A DNA stretch of 7,980 nt from an uncultured Oscillospiraceae bacterium (GTDB lineage Bacteria > Bacillota > Clostridia > Oscillospirales > Oscillospiraceae). Made by a program: the position numbers and the translations under genes. Below are positions 1 to 6,187 of this stretch, one piece after another. Position 1 is the stretch's first letter, and each line of letters opens with the position of its first letter. The stretch covers positions 1 to 7,980 of the forward strand of contig CAJUAC010000095.1 in NCBI GenBank assembly GCA_910583885.1, written 5' to 3'. The notes under the pieces are model-generated. The model saw nothing but the letters and a program-made list of their open reading frames with translations, was not told the origin of the DNA and did not search any database.

Positions 1-849
1 CCCATCATGCACATCGTGCGCAACTCCATGGACCACGGTCTGGAGGAGACGGAGGCCGAGCGCGTCGCCGCCGGCAAGGATCCTGTGGGCGAGATCATCC
101 TCTCCGCCCGGCACACCGGCAGCGAGGTCATTATTGAGATCCAGGATGACGGCAAGGGCGCGGACTGCCAGGCCGTGCTCAACAAGGCCATCCGCCAGGG
201 CCTGGCCGATCCGGACCAGGAGTACAGCCAGAAGGAGATCCTCAATTTCATGATGATGCCCGGCTTCTCCACCAACACAGCCGTCACCGAGTTCTCCGGC
301 AGAGGTGTTGGCCTGGACGTGGTGAAAAAGAACGTCGGCGAGGTGGGCGGCACCGTCTCCCTCTCCAGCGAATGGGGCAAGGGCATGAAGACCACCCTGA
401 AGATCCCCCTGACCATGGCTATCATGGACGGTATGGAGGTCTCGGTAGGTGAATCTATTTTCACCATCCCCATCAACAATATCCGCTCCTCCGTCAAGGT
501 TACGGAGGCCGATGTCATCCATGACCCGGCCAGAGGGGAGATGGTCCGCCTTTTGGACAACTTCTACCCCATCATCCGTGCCAAGGACATCTTCCAGATG
601 GATGAGGGCTGCGACAGCATTGAGGAGGGCATCCTCATGTGGCTGGAGGCCGGCGAGCGCTCCTACTGCCTGTTCGTGGATGAGCTCCTTGGCGAGCAGC
701 AGATCGTCGTCAAGCCCCTGCCCTCCTATGTCAACAGCTTCAATATCAAGCACTACGGGATCAACGGATGCAGCATCCTGGGCGACGGCAGCATCAGCAT
801 CATTTTGGATGTCGCAAACCTGTACAACGCCGCCCAGAACACGTTCTAA
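1..849 (+). CDS. cheA: Chemotaxis histidine kinase CheA, 3' part (5' end outside window)
   Basis: CheA autophosphorylates on its P1 histidine (not in the window) in response to chemoreceptors and passes phosphate to CheY and CheB at the receptor array. The frame is open from base 1, so this is the C-terminal 282 residues only. It opens inside the ATPase N box (HIVRNSMDHG), with the asparagine and histidine typical of CheA. A G1 motif, DDGKGAD, follows at fragment residues about 49-55, then the F-box stretch FMMMPGFST, then the G2 motif GRGVGLDVV at about 100-108. From about residue 139 to the end is the P5 CheW-like regulatory domain that binds CheW and receptors. It ends with TAA, and cheW starts 26 bases later, so the two are surely co-transcribed. 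The ATG at base 7 is internal and is not a start. The kinase core motifs present are intact. Confidence 0.97.
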   Translation, partial: PIMHIVRNSMDHGLEETEAERVAAGKDPVGEIILSARHTGSEVIIEIQDDGKGADCQAVLNKAIRQGLADPDQEYSQKEILNFMMMPGFSTNTAVTEFSGRGVGLDVVKKNVGEVGGTVSLSSEWGKGMKTTLKIPLTMAIMDGMEVSVGESIFTIPINNIRSSVKVTEADVIHDPARGEMVRLLDNFYPIIRAKDIFQMDEGCDSIEEGILMWLEAGERSYCLFVDELLGEQQIVVKPLPSYVNSFNIKHYGINGCSILGDGSISIILDVANLYNAAQNTF

Positions 850-875
850 ACTGCCAGAGAGAAGGGAGCCAAACT

Positions 876-1355
876 ATGTCAGAGGAAAATGTACTCTTTG
901 CCACAGAAGCAGAGATGGCCGCTGCCGCGAAGGAGTCCGCCGCAGAGGTCCAGACCGATAAGTACCTCATCTGTATCTCCGACCAGCTACTCTACGGCAT
1001 CGATGCTGAGCAGGTGGTAGAGATCATCACCAACCACACCATTACCCATCTTCCCCGCCTGCCCCACTACATCCGGGGCATTATCAACCTGCGCGGCCAG
1101 CTCATCCCCATCATTGACATGCGTATGCGCATGGGCGGCCCCGCCCAGGGCGACCGCTGCATTATGGTCGTCAATGTGGAGAGCAGCCTGGTTGGCATCC
1201 TGGTGGACGGCGTGGAGCGTATGGCGGACATCCCCAGGGGGAGCATCCTGCCGATGCCGACCCAAAACACAGAAAAGCTGGTCTCCGGCATGTGTTCCCT
1301 GGCGGACGGCAAGACCATGCTGATTCTGGATTGCAGCCTGCTGCTGCATGGATAA
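876..1355 (+). CDS. cheW: Chemotaxis coupling protein CheW
   Basis: CheW is the cytoplasmic adaptor that links CheA to chemoreceptors in the signalling array. The protein is 159 residues. A short Ala/Glu-rich N-terminal tail (about residues 1-27) precedes the CheW beta-barrel domain, which begins near KYLICISDQLLYGID. The family hallmark RGIINLRGQLIPIIDMR lies at residues 67-83, followed by the second half of the barrel (VGILVDGVERM). The start is the ATG at 876, which has a GAAGGGAG ribosome binding site at 861-868 and leaves cheA intact. The frame is open further upstream to 768, but that part lies in cheA and is out of phase with it, so I do not count it. The acidic tail is slightly longer than in the shortest CheW proteins, which usually begin almost directly at the barrel. 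Gene order cheA-cheW supports the call. Confidence 0.96.
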   Translation: MSEENVLFATEAEMAAAAKESAAEVQTDKYLICISDQLLYGIDAEQVVEIITNHTITHLPRLPHYIRGIINLRGQLIPIIDMRMRMGGPAQGDRCIMVVNVESSLVGILVDGVERMADIPRGSILPMPTQNTEKLVSGMCSLADGKTMLILDCSLLLHG

Positions 1356-1384
1356 CCCTCCTTGGGAAAGGATGTGTGCGAATC

Positions 1385-2197
1385 ATGCCATTGACTAACA
1401 TCTCTGACAGCGATTTTCAACGTCTGACCCGGTTTATCCATGGGCAGTACGGCATCGATCTGTCTCAAAAGCGGCAGCTTGTCACAAGCCGCCTGTCCTC
1501 CCTTGTTACACAGCAAGGCTACGACAGCTTCACCCCGTTTCTCGACAACCTCCTGAACAATAAGCCTGCGGCAGACATGGAGCTTGTCCTGAACCGGCTG
1601 ACCACCAACTACACGTTCTTTATGCGTGAGCAGGAGCACTTTAACTTCTTCCAGCGGGTGGTCCTGCCGGAGCTGGTCCGCCGCCACCAGCGCGACAGGG
1701 TCCTGGCCATCTGGAGCGCAGGCTGCTCCAGCGGTGAGGAGCCCTACAACATCTCTATTTATATTAAGGAGTTCCTGGGGTCCCAGGCCTCCCAGTGGGA
1801 CACCCGCGTGTTGGCTACAGACATCTCACAAAGGGTCCTGGCCTCTGCCAAAAAGGGGATCTACGAACTGCCCGATACCATCCCCCCCAACTGGAAGAAG
1901 CGCTATTTTGTCCCCACCAGCAACCCCAACCAGTTCTCCGTCGCGCCGGAGCTCCGTAACAACGTGATCTTCCAGACCTTCAACCTGATGGATCCCATCA
2001 AGTTCCGCCTGAAGTTCGACGTGATCTTCTGCCGGAATGTGATGATCTATTTCGACCAACCAACAAAGGACGCCCTGGTGCGCCGCTTCTATGACGCCAC
2101 CGTCCCCGGCGGCTATCTGATGATCGGCCACTCGGAGAATTTAAGCAAGGACGCCCCTTATCAAACTGTGGCCCCCTCCACCTTCCAGAAGCGGTAA
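1385..2197 (+). CDS. cheR: Chemoreceptor glutamate methyltransferase CheR
   Basis: CheR uses S-adenosylmethionine to methylate specific glutamates on chemoreceptors, which is the adaptation step opposed by CheB. The protein is 270 residues, normal for the family. Residues about 6-75 form the N-terminal helical CheR domain and end in the conserved LTTNYTFFMREQEHF segment (72-86). The SAM-binding domain follows, with motif I SAGCSSGEEPY at 111-121, ATDIS at 144-148, and the CheR-typical segment FCRNVMIYFD at 215-224, then the PGGYLMIGHSENL strand at 241-253. I chose the ATG at 1385, with AAAGGA at 1367-1372 about 12 bases upstream. A GTG at 1376 would add three residues but sits too close to that site. 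The gap from cheW is 29 bases. The TAA stop lies in the loop of a hairpin (see 2183-2210). Confidence 0.96.
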   Translation: MPLTNISDSDFQRLTRFIHGQYGIDLSQKRQLVTSRLSSLVTQQGYDSFTPFLDNLLNNKPAADMELVLNRLTTNYTFFMREQEHFNFFQRVVLPELVRRHQRDRVLAIWSAGCSSGEEPYNISIYIKEFLGSQASQWDTRVLATDISQRVLASAKKGIYELPDTIPPNWKKRYFVPTSNPNQFSVAPELRNNVIFQTFNLMDPIKFRLKFDVIFCRNVMIYFDQPTKDALVRRFYDATVPGGYLMIGHSENLSKDAPYQTVAPSTFQKR

Positions 2198-2210
2198 ACC
2201 GCTTCTGGGG
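2183..2210 (+). promoter_or_regulatory. Hairpin spanning the cheR stop codon
   Basis: Bases 2185-2194 (CCAGAAGCGG) are perfectly complementary to 2199-2208 (CCGCTTCTGG). The four-base loop TAAA contains the cheR stop codon. Two G-U wobbles (2184-2209 and 2183-2210) could lengthen the stem in RNA. There is no T run after it, so it does not look like an intrinsic terminator. It sits just before the mini-ORF and the cheB start. A role in mRNA processing, 3'-end protection of the upstream message, or tuning of cheB translation is inference. The hairpin is seen directly. Confidence 0.7.
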
Positions 2211-2220
2211 AGAGGCTATT

Positions 2221-2235
2221 ATGGGAAGGAAGTGA
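2221..2235 (+). other. Four-codon mini-ORF ahead of cheB
   Basis: An ATG at 2221 encodes MGRK and stops at TGA (2233-2235). AGAGG at 2211-2215 lies five bases before the ATG, a well-placed ribosome binding site. The mini-ORF is in the same frame as cheB and ends seven bases (six between the stop and the TTG) before the cheB start. Its own codons (GGA AGG AAG) make up the purine-rich ribosome binding site used by cheB. It may be a leader peptide, a translational coupling device, or the remnant of an earlier ATG start interrupted by a stop. None of these is proven. Confidence 0.4.
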
Positions 2236-2241
2236 CCACAT

Positions 2242-3324
2242 TTGTGGCCTAGCAGCAAAAAAATCCGTGTCATGGTAGTGGATGACTCCATTCTGGCCCG
2301 GACAATGATTACAACCGGCCTGGCTAAATGCCCTCAGATCGAGGTAGTCGGGACCGGCTTCAACGCCAAGGACGCCTTGGCAAAAATTGAACAGCTCAAG
2401 CCAGATGTTATGACCTTGGACGTGGAAATGCCTGGTATGAGCGGGATTGACTTCCTCAAGGAGCTGCTGCCCAGGCAGCCTCTGCCGGTGATCCTGGTGT
2501 CCTCCCTGGATCTGCGGGTGTTTGACGCACTGTCCGCCGGCGCGGTGGACTTCGTCCGCAAGCCCGAAAAGGGACAGAACGACGCTTTCATCGCCGCACT
2601 GACCCAGAAGGTGCAGGAAGCCGCAGGCGCGCATGTCCGCCGTGGGCCCTCCGCTCCACCGGCAGCTGCCGCCAGGCCCTCTGGTTCCCCTATCGTGGCG
2701 GCCTCACCGCTGCCCCCGATCTCCCTGCTGGGAAAGAAGCCGGCATTGGACCAGGTTATCATTGGCCTGGGCGCCTCTACCGGCGGGACCGAAGCCACCC
2801 TGGAGGTACTCAAACGCCTGCCAGCCGACATCCCGGCGATGCTGATCGTCCAGCATATGCCGCCGGGCTTTACACAGATGTACGCAGAGCGGCTTAACCG
2901 CCTGTGCCAGATGGAGGTGCGGGAGGCCAAGCACGGAGACGAGGTGCGCCGCGGCTTGGCACTGCTGGCGCCGGCGGACTATCAGATGCGCATTGTCCGC
3001 AGCGGCAGCCGATATACGGTCTCCTGTATCCAGGGTGGTGAGAAGGTCAGCGGGCACCGCCCCTCGGTAGACGCCCTCTTTTTCTCCATGGCGGAGCAGG
3101 TGCGCTGCAAGATGGCTGGCATCATCATGACCGGCATGGGCCGGGACGGTGCGGACGGCCTGCTGCAAATGCGCAAGGCCGGCGCCTTCACCATCGGGCA
3201 GGATAAGGAGTCCTGTGTGGTCTATGGGATGCCTATGGTCGCCTATAATATTGGCGCTGTCCAGATCCAGGCATCCTGCGAGAATATTGCCAGTGTGCTA
3301 ATCCGTCAGCTTAACCAGCTGTAA
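2242..3324 (+). CDS. cheB: Receptor methylesterase/deamidase response regulator CheB
   Basis: CheB removes methyl groups from (and can deamidate) chemoreceptors; phosphotransfer from CheA activates it. The protein is 360 residues and complete. The receiver domain (about 6-125) has the acidic pair D14-D15, phospho-acceptor D60 in TLDVEMP, and the conserved lysine in FVRKPEKG. A Pro/Ala-rich linker (about 130-170) leads to the esterase domain. All three catalytic residues are visible: S179 in GASTGG, H205 in VQHMP, and D302 in GMGRDGADG, with spacing matching the well-studied enterobacterial enzyme. The start is the TTG at 2242. An in-frame TGA lies just upstream at 2233-2235, and the next ATG (2272) would cut off the first beta strand and sit next to the acidic pair. 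GAAGGA at 2225-2230 is the likely ribosome binding site. It is the last gene of the operon and is followed by a strong terminator. Confidence 0.96.
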   Translation: MWPSSKKIRVMVVDDSILARTMITTGLAKCPQIEVVGTGFNAKDALAKIEQLKPDVMTLDVEMPGMSGIDFLKELLPRQPLPVILVSSLDLRVFDALSAGAVDFVRKPEKGQNDAFIAALTQKVQEAAGAHVRRGPSAPPAAAARPSGSPIVAASPLPPISLLGKKPALDQVIIGLGASTGGTEATLEVLKRLPADIPAMLIVQHMPPGFTQMYAERLNRLCQMEVREAKHGDEVRRGLALLAPADYQMRIVRSGSRYTVSCIQGGEKVSGHRPSVDALFFSMAEQVRCKMAGIIMTGMGRDGADGLLQMRKAGAFTIGQDKESCVVYGMPMVAYNIGAVQIQASCENIASVLIRQLNQL

Positions 3325-3345
3325 TCTATTTTCCAATTGATTACA

Positions 3346-3387
3346 AAATACCGCCGTGCAGCAAGCTTTTGCTGCACGGCGGTATTT
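3346..3387. terminator. Bidirectional intrinsic terminator between cheB and recA
   Basis: Bases 3346-3364 and 3369-3387 form a perfect 19-bp stem with a four-base loop (GCTT). The GC-rich core is CCGCCGTGCAGC, flanked by A-rich and T-rich ends, so both strands give a hairpin followed by a T-rich tail (TATTTGTTTC on plus, TATTTTG on minus). It lies 21 bases after the cheB stop and 15 bases after the recA stop, in the 78-base gap between the two convergent genes, and can serve both. Confidence 0.95.
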
Positions 3388-3402
3388 GTTTCTCCCCTCT
3401 GA

Positions 3403-4518
3403 TTACGTCTCGTCCCCGTCATCAAAGTCCTCGGCAGATACGTCCACTGCCCGGCCAGCAGCCTTGGCGGCTACCTGGGATTGGCTGCTCATGAGCTTGA
3501 AGAAGTCGCGGCGGATCGCGGCCTCCAGGTTCTCCGCCACCTCCGGGTTATCCTTGAGGTACTGCTTGGCAGAATCACGGCCCTGTCCCAAACGGGTTTC
3601 ACCCATGGAGAACCAGGAGCCCGATTTCTGTACCAGATCCAGCTTTACGCCCAGATCCAGCAGCTCCCCCAGCAGGCTGATGCCTTCGCCGTACATGATG
3701 TCGAATTCCGCCTCCCGGAAGGGCGGGGCCATCTTGTTCTTTACCACCTTGGCCCGGGTGCGGTTGCCGATCATCTCCCCGCCTGCCTTCAGCGTCTCCA
3801 CACGGCGCACATCAATCCGCACAGAGGCGTAGAATTTCAGCGCCCGGCCACCGGTTGTTACCTCCGGGTTGCCGTACATGACGCCCACCTTCTCACGCAG
3901 CTGGTTGATAAAAACCACAATGCAATGGGTCTTGTTGATGGCTCCGGCCAGCTTACGCAGGGCCTGGCTCATCAGGCGGGCATGGAGGCCCACATAGCTG
4001 TCGCCCATCTCCCCTTCAATCTCCGCCCGGGGTACCAGGGCAGCTACGGAGTCCACCACCACCACATCCAGTGCGCCGGAACGAACCAGATACTCTGTGA
4101 TCTCCAGGGCCTGCTCACCGGTATCCGGCTGGGAGATGAGCATATCATCGATATTTACCCCCAGAGCCCTGGCGTAGGTGGGATCCAAGGCGTGCTCGGC
4201 GTCAATAAAGGCCACCTCACCGCCCGCCTTCTGGGCCTGGGCCACAATGTGCAGGGCCAGGGTGGTCTTACCGGAGGACTCCGGGCCGTAAATCTCAATG
4301 ATACGCCCCCTGGGTACGCCGCCAATCCCCAGCGCAAGGTCCAGCGCAAGGGAGCCGGTAGGGACCACCTCTACGTTCAAATTCGTCTGATCCCCCAGCC
4401 GCATGATGGAGCCCTTGCCGTACATCTTCTCGATGTTCTTCATGGCGCTTTGGATCGCCTCTTTTTTATCGCTGGCGACGGCGGCGGTCTTTGTTAATTT
4501 CTTATCCTTGTCTGCCAT
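3403..4518 (-). CDS. recA: RecA recombinase
   Basis: RecA forms ATP-dependent filaments on single-stranded DNA, carries out strand exchange in homologous recombination, and triggers LexA self-cleavage in the SOS response. The protein is 371 residues, full length. The N-terminal helix region (about 18-45, with KNIEKMYGKGSIMRLG) is followed by Walker A GPESSGKT (78-85), the catalytic glutamate in FIDAEHALD (E107), and Walker B VVVVD (152-156). The loop-region signature INQLREKVGVMYGNPEVTTGG lies around 205-224. A lysine/arginine-containing C-terminal domain ends in an acidic tail (SAEDFDDGDET). The ATG start has an excellent AGGAGGAG site at 4523-4530. The upstream gene ends only 36 bases before the start. 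No recX follows: the next thing downstream is the shared terminator. I saw no GAAC-N4-GTTC LexA box close upstream. Confidence 0.99.
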   Translation of the reverse strand: MADKDKKLTKTAAVASDKKEAIQSAMKNIEKMYGKGSIMRLGDQTNLNVEVVPTGSLALDLALGIGGVPRGRIIEIYGPESSGKTTLALHIVAQAQKAGGEVAFIDAEHALDPTYARALGVNIDDMLISQPDTGEQALEITEYLVRSGALDVVVVDSVAALVPRAEIEGEMGDSYVGLHARLMSQALRKLAGAINKTHCIVVFINQLREKVGVMYGNPEVTTGGRALKFYASVRIDVRRVETLKAGGEMIGNRTRAKVVKNKMAPPFREAEFDIMYGEGISLLGELLDLGVKLDLVQKSGSWFSMGETRLGQGRDSAKQYLKDNPEVAENLEAAIRRDFFKLMSSQSQVAAKAAGRAVDVSAEDFDDGDET

Positions 4519-4522
4519 TGGT

Positions 4523-4530
4523 CTCCTCCT
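4523..4530 (-). promoter_or_regulatory. Strong recA ribosome binding site
   Basis: On the minus strand these bases read AGGAGGAG, close to a full match to the 16S anti-Shine-Dalgarno sequence, with the AGGAGG core six bases from the recA ATG. It fixes the recA start and predicts high translation. Confidence 0.85.
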
Positions 4531-4554
4531 ATGTCCACGTTTTCTCTGTTTCTG

Positions 4555-5172
4555 TTAGTCATTTTCTACGATTCGGAGCTCCTTAAAAAAAGCCTCTGTC
4601 CCGATATCCACGAAAAAACCTACTGAACCTCGACGATCTGCGCCGTGCTTCATACTGTCTACCACGAGAACTGCCTTTCCATTGATGTAAAATATCCCGT
4701 GGCACCCCTCAATCACTGCACGCAGCTTTATCCATTCATCTAGACCAATATCGACTGGTGCTTCGTATTGTGTTATATTGCGCTCTCTGAAGTAGGAAAA
4801 GGTATACTTAGGATAGGCAAAATACTGACAGCCGTGGGCCCGTCTAACCGGGTCGTCTGTACGGCCATTGGTCGGCCGCACATAAAACGACTCAAATTGG
4901 CTGTCTTCCTCGTTGATCCGGAAAGCGATCCCAATAAACCCCCGCGCATGTCCAGGTGCCTCCGGCAACAGCCGGCTACGCATATCTACTTCGATGACCC
5001 CGTTATGAAAATTGCTCCCAGTAAGCTTCGCATAGGTGTTTTCATCCGGTTGGTCAATCTTCGCCGACTTAACTACCCGTAAAACCCTTTCGCCATCTAA
5101 CTCTACATTTTCAATAGCAGTGTGAACCGCTGTGAAATAGCTCTGATCCAGCTCAACATGTCGCTCCATCAT
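4555..5172 (-). CDS. Uncharacterised cytoplasmic protein, probable concanavalin A-like lectin/glucanase fold
   Basis: I cannot name this gene; no function is assigned. The protein is 205 residues with no signal peptide or membrane segment, so it is probably cytoplasmic. The pattern resembles single-domain jelly-roll proteins of the LamG/DUF1080-like type: NGVIEVDMRSRL (57-68), GFIGIAFRI (78-86), FESFYVRPTNGR (93-104), QYFAYPKYTF (116-125), DEWIKLRAVIEG (145-156), YINGKAVLVVDS (162-173) and GSVGFFVDIGTEAFFKELRI (182-201). That assignment rests on motif memory, not a search. Two adjacent ATGs are possible starts; the second (5169) has the better spacing of seven bases to AGAGGAGG at 5177-5184, giving 204 residues. 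GC content is low: four 60-base stretches (4561-4800) hand-count to 108/240, or 45%, while single stretches in recA and prmC reach 65-75%. This suggests acquisition by transfer. It sits 36 bases upstream of recA and 89 bases after prmC. Confidence 0.85.
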   Translation of the reverse strand: MMERHVELDQSYFTAVHTAIENVELDGERVLRVVKSAKIDQPDENTYAKLTGSNFHNGVIEVDMRSRLLPEAPGHARGFIGIAFRINEEDSQFESFYVRPTNGRTDDPVRRAHGCQYFAYPKYTFSYFRERNITQYEAPVDIGLDEWIKLRAVIEGCHGIFYINGKAVLVVDSMKHGADRRGSVGFFVDIGTEAFFKELRIVEND

Positions 5173-5243
5173 ACATCCTCCTCTTTACTAACCTGCGGTG
5201 CCTGTCTCCCCTTGTGCTTGCAGGGATCAATTTCCATATGTCC

Positions 5244-5261
5244 TGTCCGAAAATCCGGACA
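5244..5261 (-). other. Small inverted repeat just after prmC
   Basis: TGTCCG (5244-5249) and CGGACA (5256-5261) form a 6-bp stem with a six-base loop, immediately adjacent to the prmC stop codon. On the transcribed (minus) strand no T run follows. It could be a weak terminator or a minor mRNA structure, or chance. The rest of the 89-base gap (5173-5261) contains only the ribosome binding site of the next gene and nothing else I recognise. Confidence 0.3.
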
Positions 5262-6125
5262 CTACATTGCCTCCAGCAATGTCCCATAGACCACCCGCGG
5301 GATCCCCTGGGTGTCGGGGACCGTGATAATATCCCCAAATCCGTAGGAGCGCATGATCCGCAGCACAGTGTCCGCCTGGCCGATCCCCACCTCGAAATAG
5401 AGACGGCCGCCCACCGTCAGGGCACTGCGCCAATCCCGGGCAATGGCGGTGTAAAAATCCAGGCCATCCTCCCCTCCGCAAAGGGCCAAATATGGCTCAA
5501 AGTCCCTTACTGAGTGCTCCAGCCGCTCCACATCCGCCCGGGGGATATAGGGCGGGTTGCTGACGATACACTGGAACTCCCCCATTGCCTTCGGCGGAGG
5601 CTGGAGCGCGTCCAGGGCCATGACTGACACCTGGCCCGACAGGCCGCAGCGGCGGATATTCTGCCGGCAGAGCCGGACAGCCGGTTCGGAGATCTCCCCC
5701 AGCAGCACCCGGGAGCCAGGGGCATTGGCAGCAACCGCCAGGCCCACGCACCCGCTGCCGGCACACAGGTCCAGCACCCGGCACTTGCCCTCCTCCTGGA
5801 TATAGCGGATTGCCTCGCCCGCCAGGACCTCCGTGTCAACCCGGGGGATCAGCACCGCCTCGCTGACATCCAAGGTCAGGCCGTAGAACTCCCACTCGCC
5901 GATAAGATAGGCCACCGGCTCACCGTGGATGTGACGGTCCACCAGGGTCCGGACAGCCTCCTCAATCTCCGGCGGCACATAGAGGGGCGCATCCCGGTAA
6001 AAATCCTCCCTGGACTTGCAGCTGCCGCAGCAGACCAGCTCCCGCGCTTCCAGGCTGGCCCCCGGGAAGCCCTCCTGCAAAAGCCTACGGCGGATCTCTA
6101 AATATAGGTTGTTGTATGTAATCAT
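5262..6125 (-). CDS. prmC: Peptide chain release factor N5-glutamine methyltransferase PrmC (HemK)
   Basis: PrmC methylates the glutamine of the GGQ motif in release factors RF1 and RF2 using S-adenosylmethionine, which speeds translation termination in the cytoplasm. The protein is 287 residues, normal length. The N-terminal helical substrate-binding domain (about 1-85) ends in GEPVAYLIGEWEFYGL, and VLIPRVDTEVL (91-101) is a family signature. SAM motif I is VLDLCAGSGCVGLA (117-130). The catalytic NPPY lies at 190-193, followed by the typical PYLALCGGEDGLDFY segment (211-225). The start is the ATG with GAGG close upstream. yqhQ lies 62 bases upstream; yqhQ and prmC are neighbours in many Firmicutes, where prfA often follows. 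Here prfA is not next: the lectin-fold gene is. The stop is TAG. Confidence 0.96.
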   Translation of the reverse strand: MITYNNLYLEIRRRLLQEGFPGASLEARELVCCGSCKSREDFYRDAPLYVPPEIEEAVRTLVDRHIHGEPVAYLIGEWEFYGLTLDVSEAVLIPRVDTEVLAGEAIRYIQEEGKCRVLDLCAGSGCVGLAVAANAPGSRVLLGEISEPAVRLCRQNIRRCGLSGQVSVMALDALQPPPKAMGEFQCIVSNPPYIPRADVERLEHSVRDFEPYLALCGGEDGLDFYTAIARDWRSALTVGGRLYFEVGIGQADTVLRIMRSYGFGDIITVPDTQGIPRVVYGTLLEAM

Positions 6126-6187
6126 GGGACCTCAAATCTCCGCACCCCGCAGGGCGCAGGCTATTTCTCTCTTTCGGTTGAGCCTTT

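Noticed and set aside
768..875. Upstream extension of the cheW frame overlapping the end of cheA
   Set aside because: It is out of phase with cheA and has no homology-like character; the ATG at 876 has a good ribosome binding site and gives a normal CheW.
2233..2235. TGA as a possible sense codon (recoding)
   Set aside because: None of the nine genes ends in TGA (seven TAA, two TAG), but no conserved gene contains an internal TGA either, so there is no positive evidence for recoding. TGG is used for tryptophan throughout.
3481..4497. Plus-strand open frame (338 codons) opposite recA
   Set aside because: It lies wholly antisense to a textbook RecA; its composition is that of a shadow frame.
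6126..6187. Possible promoter or structure in the yqhQ-prmC gap
   Set aside because: Only weak, mismatched repeats and no -35/-10 pair seen; treated as a simple intra-operon spacer.
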